Numbered from the stretch's first letter, positions 9,476 through 18,743 are shown. The stretch: 64,000 nt of DNA from Synechococcus sp. 1G10 (GCF_002252625.1 NZ_NQKW01000013.1:1-64000); one strand, 5' to 3'. The notes: generated from the sequence alone by a model not told the origin. Numbers and translations: made by a program.

Positions 9476-10189
9476 TTGGACTCTGAACCCCTCTACTTGA
9501 CCGAACTAAGGCGCCATGGACTCCTGCAAGAGTTCGTCAAGCGCCAGGTTGTCGCCGATGCGGTGAAGGGTATTCCTCTGGCACATGGCATGGCCGAGCA
9601 GCTCCTGGGGCGCTATCGGGAATCCAACGGGCTGTCGAGCGAAGAAGCGTTCTCGACTCATCTTGTTGAACGGGGGCTCGACAGGACAGCTCTTCAATGG
9701 CAACTTGAGCTACCGGTACGGCTGGATCACTACACCCGTGAGCATTTCGCAGATCGCGCTGAACAACGTTTCCTCGGCCGGAAAACCGAGCTGGATCAGA
9801 TCGTCTACAGCCTGATTCGTGTAAAGGATCCCTTTTTGGCCCGCGAACTCTATCTCCAGATTGCGGAGAGTGAAGCCAGTTTCTCCGACCTGGCAACGCG
9901 CCACTCTCAGGGGCAGGAAAGCCAGAGTCAGGGGCTGATCGGCCCTGTCCCGTTGGGAGTTCCCCACCCTTCCCTGGCCGAGCGCCTGCGGACGGCAACA
10001 GTCGGAGAGGTTCTGGAGCCAATCCAGGTGGCGGAATGGTGGCTTTTGATCAGGCTTGAGTCGATGATCCCAGCCAGCTTCGACCCCGCGATGCAGGCAC
10101 GCATGACCAGGGAGTTGTTTGAGGAGTGGGTGCAGACTGAGGTGACTCGTAGGCTTGTTGCAAACTCGCTTCAGTCGACAGCAGTTTGA
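9476..10189 (+). CDS. Parvulin-type (PpiC/SurA-like) peptidylprolyl isomerase in secretion cluster
   Basis: A 237-residue protein with an N-terminal helical SurA-like segment (LLQEFVKRQVVADAV) and a C-terminal parvulin core at residues ~105-200. This contains ARELYLQIAESEASFSDLATRHSQG, then GLIGPVPLGVPHPSLAERL and GEVLEPIQVAEWWLLIRLES, the hallmark of PpiC domains. No signal peptide is visible, so it probably acts in the cytoplasm. The proposed TTG start at 9476 is the best available; other starts are possible. It ends overlapping the ABC transporter gene. Parvulins of this type occur beside type I secretion genes in cyanobacteria as I know the family, so a role in keeping the exported protein competent for secretion is plausible but inferred. 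Confidence 0.75.
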   Translation: MDSEPLYLTELRRHGLLQEFVKRQVVADAVKGIPLAHGMAEQLLGRYRESNGLSSEEAFSTHLVERGLDRTALQWQLELPVRLDHYTREHFADRAEQRFLGRKTELDQIVYSLIRVKDPFLARELYLQIAESEASFSDLATRHSQGQESQSQGLIGPVPLGVPHPSLAERLRTATVGEVLEPIQVAEWWLLIRLESMIPASFDPAMQARMTRELFEEWVQTEVTRRLVANSLQSTAV

Positions 10190-10194
10190 ATCGT

Positions 10195-13170
10195 ATGACT
10201 CTGACATCCACTCTCTCGCTGCTGGATCAAGCGCCTTTCGATCAGCTTTCGGAAGCCAGCAAGGCCATTCTCAAGTCCGAGGGCAAGTTACTGAGCTTCG
10301 AGCTGGGACAGCCGCTGACCAGCGGCCAGTTGATCGGTGATCGTGTTCTGGTGGTACTCGATGGTCAGGCACGCGTGCTGTCCAAGGACCACAAACGCCT
10401 CTTCACGCTTGAAAAGGTTGGCCCCGGCGCCATCGTCGGGCTGTGCTCGCTGCTGCGGGCCTCCCCATGTGAAACGGTCGCAGCGGCAAGCAAGCTGGTG
10501 GCATTGGCGATTCCGGATCGGGTGATCCTAGACCTGCTGAAACGCGAGCCCAACTTCGCGCGCTGGTGCCACTCAACGCTCTGGCTGGCAGAGTTTGATC
10601 AACTGTTGAGCACAATCGAAGCGATCAATCCCCGCAGCCTCAACCGCTCCACAATCATCCAGGAGGCCTGGTCTCAGACGAGGCTCTGCCAGGGCCGAAC
10701 GGACCCCGACCTGACCGATCCGGAGCGGGTTTGCTTTATGGCCAGCGCGAACGGAACGGATACACCGTTCGCACAGCGCCTCGAAGCCGAAAGCTGGCCA
10801 TCTGCTCGACCGCCACTGCCACCCAGAGTGGTGAGTGTGCCGGCGGAATGGCTTGAACGGGTTTTGTCGGGCGGAAGCTCCAGCCAACCGGCGCCGTCCA
10901 TGGCCATCGGTACCGACTCACTCCAGAATGGAGCCAAGCACCATCAAGTTGTGCCGGCCGAGGCGATTGAGACTGCCACCCTACCTGGAGCAAGTGCTCT
11001 GGATTTGGGCAGTGGAGCTTCACCTGCCGCTGTGACGCTGATCCGCGCCAGCTCCGGACGGGCGGAGTTGATGGCCTGCCTGCAGATGCTGGCGAAGCAG
11101 ATGGGGGTACCGTTCCGCCGTGACGGCATCGAACGGGTTCTGCTGGATGCGGAGCGCCGCGGGCAGGAACTCAACATCCAGCTCGCCGGCCAGCTGGCCG
11201 GCAGCATGCATCTCTATGTGGTCGGGGCCGTGGTGCCCACCAATCAGGCGACTCGCCTGGAGGTTCCTGCCCTCATGGCCTTCCAGGATGGCTTCGGCGT
11301 GGTAACCGAGAGCAACAGCCGCGGACTGACCGTGGCTGTCCCATCGAAGGGATGGCTCCAGCTGAGCATCAGTCAGCTGGAGAACATGTTCCCGGAAGGA
11401 ATCACTGTGGTCCTGGTGGATCGGCTTGCAACCAGTCCTGAGCGTAAGTTCGATTTCAGCTGGTTCCTGCCTGCGATCAAACGTTATCGGTTGGTCCTTA
11501 GCCAGGTTCTGCTGGCGTCTTTCGTGGTTCAGTTGTTCAGCCTGGCCAACCCGCTGTTGATTCAGGTGATCATCGATAAGGTGATTAGCCAGCGCAGCCT
11601 CGACACACTGCAGGTGATGGGCCTGGCACTGGTGGTGGTGACCGTGCTGGAGGGCGTGATTGGCTCACTGAGAACGTTTTTGTTCGCCGAAACCACCAAT
11701 CGCATCGATCTGCGCCTCGGGTCTGAGGTGATCGATCACCTCCTGAGGCTTCCACTCAGTTACTACGACCGACGTCCGGTCGGTGAGCTAAGCACCCGGA
11801 TTGCCGAACTCGAGAAGATTCGAAGCTTCCTGACGGGACAGGCGCTGACGACTATCCTGGATGCGCTATTTTCCGTGATCTACATCGTGGTCATGGTTCT
11901 GTATAGCTTGACGCTCACAGCTGTGGCGCTGGCGGTGCTACCGATTCAAATCGGGATCACCGTACTCGGTACGCCCCTGTTCCGACGTCAGAACAGACAA
12001 GTCGCAGAGGACAATGCGAAAACCCAGTCTCACCTAGTGGAAGTACTCACTGGGATCCAGACGGTGAAGGCTCAAAACGTGGAGATGGTGAGTCGCTGGA
12101 AGTGGCAAGACCTATACAGCACCTACATCGAACGAACCTTCAACAAAACGATCACCGTCACGGCTCTGAGCCAGACCAGCCAGGTGCTACAGAAGCTCTC
12201 CCAGCTGCTGGTTCTCTGGGTCGGTGCCTCATTTGTATTGAAGGGCGAACTGACCCTTGGTCAGCTGATCGCGTTCAGAATCATCAGCGGTTACGTGACC
12301 CAACCACTCTTGCGGCTGACGACAATCTGGCAGAATATCGTTGAGCTAAAAGTGTCATTCGAACGGTTGGCTGACGTTGTCGACTCCAAACAGGAATCCG
12401 ACGACATTGACCAACAGAAGATCAGTCTCCCGCCCATCCATGGCGAGGTGGAATTCGATCATGTCAGCTTTGCGTTTCCAGGAACCAGCCAAACCGTGCT
12501 GAAGGACGTTTCTGTCAAGGTTCCAGCTGGAACATTTGTTGGTGTTGTCGGCCAGAGCGGCAGCGGCAAAAGTACACTTATGAAGCTAGTGTCCAGGCTT
12601 TACAGCCCGGATTCCGGGCGGATTCTAATCGATAGCTACGATATTGACAAGGTGCAGATCTATTCATTGCGGCGTCAAATTGGCATTGTGCCGCAGGATC
12701 CCTTGTTATTCTCCGGTAATATCAATGAAAATATAGCTCTCACCAATCCCGAAGCGAGCAGTGAGTCAATCGTTCAAGCTGCCAGGATCGCCTGCGCTCA
12801 TGAATTTGTCATGGAGCTTTCGTCGGGCTACAGCACTTCGGTTGGCGAACGGGGTTCTGGCCTGAGTGGCGGGCAACGTCAGCGGATTGCCATAGCTAGA
12901 ACTATTCTCAGTAATCCGAATATCTTGGTTCTTGATGAAGCAACCTCGGCGCTAGACTACCAGACTGAGCGACAGCTTTGCGATAATCTCAAAGAGCACT
13001 ATCACAACAGAACAGTTTTCTTTATCACGCATCGTCTCACAACCATCCGCCAAGCAGACTTGATTCTAATGCTTCATAAAGGGGTGATTGTTGAGCAGGG
13101 AACACACACTCAACTGATGGATCAACGCGGCAGGTACTACGCCCTTTACAGGCAGCAGGAGGCGTTATGA
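10195..13170 (+). CDS. Type I secretion ABC exporter with cNMP-binding and C39-like N-terminal domains
   Basis: About 991 residues, far longer than a plain HlyB (~700). Residues ~10-130 form a cyclic-nucleotide-binding-like beta-roll (LDGQARVLSKDHKRLFTLEKVGPGAI is its core, split here only by domain). Residues ~285-420 resemble the C39 peptidase domain: a Cys is present in ELMACLQML, but the usual His-Phe-Val-Val is FQDGFGVV, so it is probably a non-cleaving C39-like domain. Residues ~428-720 are the transmembrane domain. The ATPase follows, with Walker A GQSGSGKST near 786, signature LSGGQRQR and Walker B ILVLDEATS. The ATG at 10195 is chosen; a TTG at 10186 overlaps the previous stop. It should form a tripartite exporter with the HlyD protein and an outer-membrane TolC not found here. 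Confidence 0.9.
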   Translation: MTLTSTLSLLDQAPFDQLSEASKAILKSEGKLLSFELGQPLTSGQLIGDRVLVVLDGQARVLSKDHKRLFTLEKVGPGAIVGLCSLLRASPCETVAAASKLVALAIPDRVILDLLKREPNFARWCHSTLWLAEFDQLLSTIEAINPRSLNRSTIIQEAWSQTRLCQGRTDPDLTDPERVCFMASANGTDTPFAQRLEAESWPSARPPLPPRVVSVPAEWLERVLSGGSSSQPAPSMAIGTDSLQNGAKHHQVVPAEAIETATLPGASALDLGSGASPAAVTLIRASSGRAELMACLQMLAKQMGVPFRRDGIERVLLDAERRGQELNIQLAGQLAGSMHLYVVGAVVPTNQATRLEVPALMAFQDGFGVVTESNSRGLTVAVPSKGWLQLSISQLENMFPEGITVVLVDRLATSPERKFDFSWFLPAIKRYRLVLSQVLLASFVVQLFSLANPLLIQVIIDKVISQRSLDTLQVMGLALVVVTVLEGVIGSLRTFLFAETTNRIDLRLGSEVIDHLLRLPLSYYDRRPVGELSTRIAELEKIRSFLTGQALTTILDALFSVIYIVVMVLYSLTLTAVALAVLPIQIGITVLGTPLFRRQNRQVAEDNAKTQSHLVEVLTGIQTVKAQNVEMVSRWKWQDLYSTYIERTFNKTITVTALSQTSQVLQKLSQLLVLWVGASFVLKGELTLGQLIAFRIISGYVTQPLLRLTTIWQNIVELKVSFERLADVVDSKQESDDIDQQKISLPPIHGEVEFDHVSFAFPGTSQTVLKDVSVKVPAGTFVGVVGQSGSGKSTLMKLVSRLYSPDSGRILIDSYDIDKVQIYSLRRQIGIVPQDPLLFSGNINENIALTNPEASSESIVQAARIACAHEFVMELSSGYSTSVGERGSGLSGGQRQRIAIARTILSNPNILVLDEATSALDYQTERQLCDNLKEHYHNRTVFFITHRLTTIRQADLILMLHKGVIVEQGTHTQLMDQRGRYYALYRQQEAL

Positions 13171-14324
13171 TTCGACATACTCCAGCATCATCCCCGGCTC
13201 CACAACCTATGGCCACGGCCAACCATCAATCAAGATCTTCACAGGTGGTGCTCCGCCAACCATATTTCTGGTTACGTGCGATCACATGGAGCCTGATCGG
13301 CACAACAGGCTTTGCGGTTGCCTGGCTGTTCTACGCTCAAACAGAAGAGGTTGTGGTCGCTTCTGGCAAGATTGAACCGACTGGGAAGGTTACAGAAATC
13401 CAGATTCCCCTTGGAGGTGTGGTTGATAAAGTTGAGGTGCAGTCTGGGGAAACGGTCCAAAAAGGGCAAGTTTTAGTGAGAATGGATTCACAAGTTAGCA
13501 ATGAACGACTCAGATCAGTTCAAAATGCCATTCGGATTAAGCTTCTTCAGAAAAACCTTAAGGAGCATGAGTTGTCTACATACCTTAAGCTTAACGAGAC
13601 GGAAGCTTCGATGCTGAGTCGCAATCTCGTGCTTGACCAGGAGATGACAGATCGACTTGAAACATTGAGCAAGGAGGGTGCTGCTGGCCAGTTGCAATAC
13701 CTACAGCAGAAAAATAAAATGGAAACGTCTAAGGGCCAGCTCAGTCAGAATAGGGTGGATCGAGAGCGCCAGCGGGCCATTCTTGAGCAACAAATCCAGC
13801 AACTGAATGCAGACTTATCAGACTTGTCGAGCAGACTTACTGATCAGGTTGTAACCAGCCGATATGAGTTGATCCGTGCGCCAGTAACCGGTGTTGTGTT
13901 TGATCTCAAGCCACGAGCATCGGGGTTTGTAGCACAAGCGAGCGACCCAGTGATGAAGATTGTTCCCAAAGATAAGCTACTGGCTCGAGTGGAGATTCCA
14001 AGCAATAAGATTGGATTTGTACGCATTGATCAGACAGCTGAGATCAGCATCGACTCTTTTCCCTCAACGGATTTTGGCAGTCTCCCTGCTAAAATCAAGT
14101 CTATTGGTTCTGATGCCCTGCCACCAAACGACCTGCAAAGAGAGTATCGTTTTCCAGCCGAACTTAGCCTTTCTAGTCAATCGCTGAAAACCAGGGATGG
14201 AAAGGAACTGCCATTGCAAGTGGGTATGTCGCTGACGGCCAATATCAAGCTACGCAAGCTATCTTACTTGCAGATACTGCTTGGTAGCTTCAAGGATAAG
14301 GCTGATTCGCTGCGAACTCTGTAG
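13167..14324 (+). CDS. HlyD-family membrane fusion protein of the type I secretion system
   Basis: A 385-residue adaptor with a short cytoplasmic N-terminus, one membrane helix at residues ~33-54 (WSLIGTTGFAVAWLFYAQ), and a biotinyl-lipoyl-like half-motif VVASGKIEPTGKVTEIQ and VVDKVEVQSGETVQKGQVL. A long coiled-coil hairpin (residues ~115-225, rich in Q, L, E, K) follows, then a returning lipoyl half with ELIRAPVTGVVFDLKPRASG and a beta-barrel C-terminus. This is the full HlyD layout. Its ATG shares an ATGA with the stop of the ABC exporter, so the two are translationally coupled. It links the inner-membrane exporter to an outer-membrane channel. The gene is visibly more AT-rich than genes to the right of 22 kb. 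Confidence 0.92.
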   Translation: MIRHTPASSPAPQPMATANHQSRSSQVVLRQPYFWLRAITWSLIGTTGFAVAWLFYAQTEEVVVASGKIEPTGKVTEIQIPLGGVVDKVEVQSGETVQKGQVLVRMDSQVSNERLRSVQNAIRIKLLQKNLKEHELSTYLKLNETEASMLSRNLVLDQEMTDRLETLSKEGAAGQLQYLQQKNKMETSKGQLSQNRVDRERQRAILEQQIQQLNADLSDLSSRLTDQVVTSRYELIRAPVTGVVFDLKPRASGFVAQASDPVMKIVPKDKLLARVEIPSNKIGFVRIDQTAEISIDSFPSTDFGSLPAKIKSIGSDALPPNDLQREYRFPAELSLSSQSLKTRDGKELPLQVGMSLTANIKLRKLSYLQILLGSFKDKADSLRTL

Positions 14325-14363
14325 ATCTTTTGGTCATCCAGCTAGCTTAAGAGATTAAATCCA

Positions 14364-15503
14364 ATGATCCAAGAACTGATTTTCCATGTCGGCCCTCACA
14401 AGACTGGCAGCACCGCGTTGCAGAATTATCTTCACAAGAACCGTCAAGGCATTGGATCATCTGGAACCTACGTTCCCCGAATCACTTCTTCAGACACTCC
14501 GGCCAACAGCTGGTATCTCGTTTATGTGGGTGTAAGCTCGCCGGAGCAACTCACCAACTACCACAATGCAATCAGAGCCGGCCATAACGCTAGTGCATGT
14601 GCAGATCTGAAACAGAGGTTTACTGAGGCTTTCACTGCCGAGCTAGTCCGAGCGAACGAGCTTGGATTTCAGCGTGTTGTCTTGTCCACAGAAGAAATTT
14701 CATTTCTGAGTAACGAGGACTGGAATTCATTTTATGACTTTCTATTGGCACACTTTGAGCGTATCTCATTATTCTACTATTTGCGCAATCCCTACGAGCG
14801 CCTCGCAAGTGATTTGATGCAGACATTGAAGGGCGGTAATGTGCTTAGCCCACAGTATCTATCCAAGATTTCGGGACAGGATTATGCAAGAATCTCCCGA
14901 ATGGAGCCAGTGATACAGAATAGAGATCGCATCAAGCTTCATGCCTTGCCCTATTCCTACGTCAGCAATCAGGACTCTTCTGCTGAACAATGGAACATTA
15001 TCAGTGATTTTTGCCAACATGCTGATTTGCCGCTTCCCTCAGAACTAGGTACCTATTCCGGGGTTAATCCCAGAATGTCTGCCCAGATGATGTCAGTTGT
15101 CAATGAGATGAACCGAAAGATCCCTGCAATCCAGCCCGACAAATCCTACAATCCACTTCGATACCATCTTCATCATGCGATTGAATCGTACCGCTGGACA
15201 GAGCACGACACCAAGTTCAAACTAACTAAAAAAGATCTAGAACTGTTAGCGGCCTCTCAAGAAAACGATAAAGCCGCGCTTTTCACCTACTGCCCTCTGC
15301 AAGAATGGATAAGTTTCAGTGTTGATCCTGCTTACGAGCAACTGCCAGAGATCTTGGACGACGAGCGCAGTTTTATGGAGATTAGCTATGAGCTACCCCC
15401 TTCTTACTATGTTAATGTGACCTGTCACTTTTGGTCGTATCTCCGCAAGGTTCAGCTGCATGCCAAGGTCGTCGATGATTCAAGCCAGATTGCAGGGGTT
15501 TGA
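14364..15503 (+). CDS. Sulfotransferase-like protein, paralog of the one at 7112
   Basis: 379 residues. The N-terminus MIQELIFHVGPHKTGSTALQ is the 5'-phosphosulfate loop, closely matching the HVGHGKTGSSSLQ of the protein at 7112. LFYYLRNPYERLASDLMQ around residue 140 corresponds to the 3'-phosphate-binding segment (R-N-P-x-x-R-x-x-S). It starts 39 bases after the HlyD gene, so it is likely in the same transcript, and it precedes the large repeat protein. The proximity suggests that the exported protein, or a glycan attached to it, is a sulfate acceptor; this is inference. The C-terminal third has no recognised motif. Confidence 0.7.
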   Translation: MIQELIFHVGPHKTGSTALQNYLHKNRQGIGSSGTYVPRITSSDTPANSWYLVYVGVSSPEQLTNYHNAIRAGHNASACADLKQRFTEAFTAELVRANELGFQRVVLSTEEISFLSNEDWNSFYDFLLAHFERISLFYYLRNPYERLASDLMQTLKGGNVLSPQYLSKISGQDYARISRMEPVIQNRDRIKLHALPYSYVSNQDSSAEQWNIISDFCQHADLPLPSELGTYSGVNPRMSAQMMSVVNEMNRKIPAIQPDKSYNPLRYHLHHAIESYRWTEHDTKFKLTKKDLELLAASQENDKAALFTYCPLQEWISFSVDPAYEQLPEILDDERSFMEISYELPPSYYVNVTCHFWSYLRKVQLHAKVVDDSSQIAGV

Positions 15504-15866
15504 TCGCGTCAGACTGAGAATAGGGCGGAGCAGCCTCAATCAATCCGTCCGCTTGCCAGAAGGCCATAGGGTTATACGCTCGGGCGAACGGCGGCCAGCA
15601 AAGTCTTGGTATGACAATTTCTGCGCCGGCACAGTTTGCAGCCAGCCTTAAAAAAGCTAAAATGCCATCGAAAACAGTGTTTATCTGAATGACAACGGCC
15701 TAAGTCTAATGAGTCCCAGCGCACTGCTAACTTTATGGTCGGCGCGGGCTTCCTCTGCGTCTTGGCGAACGTGCCTCGGACAACAGAGCAGATCTTGGGT
15801 TTCGCAACGAGCTTCTGCCGTTCAAGGGAACTCACTCAAAACCAATTCCAAACCGGAAACCTTCTC
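15504..15866 (+). other. Intergenic leader upstream of the repeat protein
   Basis: About 360 bases with no convincing gene. A reading frame continuous with the repeat protein starts at 15735, but its 44 extra residues look nothing like a signal peptide, are Cys- and Arg-rich, and precede a better start at 15867. The region probably holds the promoter and 5' leader of the repeat protein. I see no terminator for the upstream operon. Confidence 0.5.
15636..15663 (+). promoter_or_regulatory. Candidate sigma70-type promoter for the repeat protein
   Basis: TTGCAG at 15636-15641 and TAAAAT at 15658-15663 are spaced by 16 bases, close to consensus -35 and -10 boxes. This would give a leader of nearly 200 bases before the ATG at 15867. 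It is based on pattern only and could be chance in this AT-richer stretch. Confidence 0.25.
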
Positions 15867-18710
15867 ATGACGAACCTTCCTGCATTTTCAATCGGTACAG
15901 AGGGTACCCCTGACACACTGGTTGCAGTTGTTCCAGGCCCTGCCAGTAATTCCTCGGTCTACGACAACATTGTCGCAACCGCACCTTTTGCTAACCAGAT
16001 CAACGCAAAGAATCTTGTCGTTGGTGGTGGTTTTTACATTGATCTAAGCACTGATAACGACACTATCCGTGTCAAGCCTGCCACAGGTGCTTTCTTCCCG
16101 CCCACGGGTGATTTGTTTGGACCTAACACCCTCTATATGTTCGGGGGTGAGATTGACATGGATGCAGGCAACGACCTGATTCGTGTTGATGCCACGCTTG
16201 TTGGTGAAGATGGTCCTTGCGAGCAGCCGCCCGGCATTTACATGGGTGCCAAGCCTGGGTCTTCAGGACCTGGTGTTGGACCAATCCCCTTCGCGATCGA
16301 TCCCTCCCTGCCTCTCTTCCAGGATTTGCCGTTTATCTTCCCAGCGTTGGGAGGTAATTCCATCTTGATGGGCTTAGGCAACGACACCATTGAGGTAGCT
16401 GCTCTTGCCGACGGTGTCGTCATGGACGGCATCGAAACGGGTGATGGCAATCTGATTCAGTTTGGAGCAGGCGAAGACCTTCTCGACATCGTGGCTGGAC
16501 GAACCGCTCTGAGCATGAGAGGGTCTTCCAATTATGTTTATATGGGTGCCGATAATGACACAATCGCCATTAATATGTCTGGCGGCCTCCCCCTGAAGGC
16601 AGACCATGCCAATGCTATTGCACAGGGAGAAGATGCTGAAGAAGAGCTACTTATAGCCGGGATTTACATGGAGGGTGGCGACAATGGCATCAGCCTCCAA
16701 GAGGGGAATGACGTTATTGACATCACCGGGCTCGGATACTATGGTATTTTTAGCGATACCGGTCATATTTACACCGGGCAAGGCGCTGACCTTGTTAACG
16801 TTGAAAATGACGGGCTTATTTCCGGTTACAGTGGAGAACCGACTCCGTTAGACGTTGGTGTTAGTGGCGGATATGGAGTTTATCTTTCTGAATCGGGTTT
16901 GCTTGCCCTTGGTGCCGACAACGATACCCTGAGAGTGAGATCCACTCAAACTGCTCTTACGCTCTCTTACGGCTCACTGTTAAAGGGCGGTTCTGGAAAC
17001 GATCTAGTTGATCTAGATTCAAGCTCAACCACTTCTTCTGAAGCAGTATATCTCGCTTACGGCAGCTCTATCCTCCTGGGAGCTGGTGATGATACCCTCA
17101 AGGTATTGGCTGCTACCCAAGACGGAGATGGTGTTGATGTATACTATGGGAGTAAGATTGATGCTGGAGAAGGCAATGATCTGATAAGTATTGAATCAAC
17201 CGAGGGCGAGTATGGCCTTTATATCTCTTCTGGCAGTGCTGTCTATCTTGGCGCTGGCAACGATACCCTCACTATCAAGTCTGGTGAATATGGAATTTAT
17301 GCTTCCGAAGGCGCACTCATCGACCTTGGGGATGGTGACAATCTCCTCTCCGTTTACAACGCAGATGGCTCAACTGAAACAGGTATTTATCTCTACGAGT
17401 CATCACTTATTGCTGGTACTGGCAACGACACGGTCAAAGTTGAATCAGCCTACGCTGGGGTTTATGTTTCAGCCTCCAACGTCAAGCTCGGTGCCGGAAA
17501 CAATCTAGTTGACATCGATTCTGATTACTATAGTGTTTATGCATTAAACTCAAATATTAACTTTGGTGATGGAGACAATGGTGCCGGCAACGACACTCTC
17601 AAGCTTCTCTCCAACTCGAGCTATGGCCTCTATCTGAGCTATTCTGCCCTAGCCATGGGCGGCGGCAGCAATCTGATTACGATTGACGCTGCTGAAGAAG
17701 GTATCGATCTTGAGTACGGTGCTAATATTGTATTTGGGGAAGGAGCTGACACCATTAAGGTTGTCTCTCGGAATAACGATTATGATGGTATTTATCTCTA
17801 CTCTGGCTCCGGTATCTATCTGAGTAACGGTAACAATCTTATTGACGTTACTTCAAATGGTGATGATGCTATTGATATATTTTACAACTCCACAATTAAA
17901 ACCGGTTCTTCTGATGATCGCATCCTTGCAAAGGGCGGTGATCAAGACAGCTCTAGTAAGGAGTCGGGGATTTCGGTCACTTCCTACAGTGGGCTTTACA
18001 CTGGTGAAGGGAACGACTTCATCTCCGCCGAAGCCACCTACGGCTTGTACGTCACAACGCAAAGTGGGGTGGATACAGGCTTTGGGCTTGATACCATTAT
18101 CGCCAAAGGGAGAAGCGAGGCTGGTATCTACCTGTCTGACGGCTCTGTTAACACTGGCAACAATGCCGATATTATAGATGCAACCTCCATCAAGGATTAT
18201 GCCTTGGTCACCGAGGAATATGCCTCTATCAATACAGGGCGAGGCGGAGATCTGGTCGATCTCACCGTAGCCGGTGGTGCGGAAGGTGGCTGGTACACAG
18301 ATGGTGGTGGCTCCATCAGTCTTGGCGCTGGTAATGACACTCTGCTCATCACCAGTTGGGATGTTGATGGCAGCATCGACAGCATCATTCAGCTTCCCGG
18401 CCTGCGTCCTCCTGGCTCGAATGGTCCTGACGTCGCCGCTGCATTCGTCAACGGTGGACGTGGTACCGACTGGATCAAGTTTGGCGAAGGTGTTTACAAC
18501 ATCTTCCATCTGCCTAACATCTTCAATGGTCTGTACGGCATCATCGATCAAGATGGTGACATCTTGGCTGTCACGAATGTCGAGAAGCTTGCGGGTGTTG
18601 GCACTACCGGCCAGCAGCCTGCCTCCTTCCTCGATTTTCCTTTCAACACAACGAGTTACGTCTTCAACGTCAACTCCTCTGGCGACATCGCTCAAGGTGT
18701 GCCTGTCTGA
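15867..18710 (+). CDS. Large RTX-like beta-solenoid protein, probable type I secretion substrate
   Basis: About 947 residues, acidic and nearly Lys/Arg-poor. It is built almost entirely of units carrying a single RTX-like nonapeptide such as LGAGNDTLTI, AGEGNDLISI or LGAGNNLVDI, roughly every 26-30 residues, separated by Y-G-(I/V/L)-Y-x-S strands. Around 24 units run from about 16140 to 18350. Gly-Asp/Asn loops of this type bind calcium in RTX proteins. The ATG at 15867 (MTNLPAFSIG) is chosen over the frame opening at 15735. The last ~100 residues lack repeats and end SSGDIAQGVPV, fitting an uncleaved C-terminal type I signal. Position directly after exporter, adaptor and sulfotransferase genes supports export; a surface-layer, adhesin or motility role would be guesswork. 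Confidence 0.85.
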   Translation: MTNLPAFSIGTEGTPDTLVAVVPGPASNSSVYDNIVATAPFANQINAKNLVVGGGFYIDLSTDNDTIRVKPATGAFFPPTGDLFGPNTLYMFGGEIDMDAGNDLIRVDATLVGEDGPCEQPPGIYMGAKPGSSGPGVGPIPFAIDPSLPLFQDLPFIFPALGGNSILMGLGNDTIEVAALADGVVMDGIETGDGNLIQFGAGEDLLDIVAGRTALSMRGSSNYVYMGADNDTIAINMSGGLPLKADHANAIAQGEDAEEELLIAGIYMEGGDNGISLQEGNDVIDITGLGYYGIFSDTGHIYTGQGADLVNVENDGLISGYSGEPTPLDVGVSGGYGVYLSESGLLALGADNDTLRVRSTQTALTLSYGSLLKGGSGNDLVDLDSSSTTSSEAVYLAYGSSILLGAGDDTLKVLAATQDGDGVDVYYGSKIDAGEGNDLISIESTEGEYGLYISSGSAVYLGAGNDTLTIKSGEYGIYASEGALIDLGDGDNLLSVYNADGSTETGIYLYESSLIAGTGNDTVKVESAYAGVYVSASNVKLGAGNNLVDIDSDYYSVYALNSNINFGDGDNGAGNDTLKLLSNSSYGLYLSYSALAMGGGSNLITIDAAEEGIDLEYGANIVFGEGADTIKVVSRNNDYDGIYLYSGSGIYLSNGNNLIDVTSNGDDAIDIFYNSTIKTGSSDDRILAKGGDQDSSSKESGISVTSYSGLYTGEGNDFISAEATYGLYVTTQSGVDTGFGLDTIIAKGRSEAGIYLSDGSVNTGNNADIIDATSIKDYALVTEEYASINTGRGGDLVDLTVAGGAEGGWYTDGGGSISLGAGNDTLLITSWDVDGSIDSIIQLPGLRPPGSNGPDVAAAFVNGGRGTDWIKFGEGVYNIFHLPNIFNGLYGIIDQDGDILAVTNVEKLAGVGTTGQQPASFLDFPFNTTSYVFNVNSSGDIAQGVPV
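16141..18350 (+). repeat. Protein-level repeat array with alternating unit types
   Basis: Each unit is about 80-90 bases. The coding sequence repeats GGxGxxGGxAACGATAC-like blocks, but the DNA is diverged, so the repetition is mainly at protein level. From about 16910 the units alternate: a unit ending in D-T-(L/V/I) is followed by one ending in (N/D)-L-(L/V/I), then D-T again. The first examples are at 16910 (NDTLRV), 16987 (NDLVDL), 17077 (DDTLKV), 17163 (NDLISI), 17248 (NDTLTI) and 17324 (DNLLSV). Confidence 0.8.
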
Positions 18711-18723
18711 TTGTTGCACTCTC

Positions 18724-18743
18724 AGCCAGCGTTCGCGCTGGCT
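18724..18743 (+). terminator. UUCG-tetraloop hairpin after the repeat protein
   Basis: A perfect 8-base-pair stem, AGCCAGCG and CGCTGGCT, closed by a TTCG loop, starts 14 bases after the stop codon. It has no following T-run, so it is more likely an RNA-stabilising 3' hairpin acting with the terminator downstream than a terminator by itself. Confidence 0.5.

Noticed and set aside
15735-15866. Extra 44-residue N-terminus for the repeat protein
   Set aside because: It has no signal or repeat character and two Cys residues unlike the rest. The ATG at 15867 begins sequence typical of secreted repeat proteins.
15900-18400. CRISPR-like or DNA tandem-repeat array
   Set aside because: The repetition is protein-level with diverged DNA and no constant-length repeats separated by spacers.
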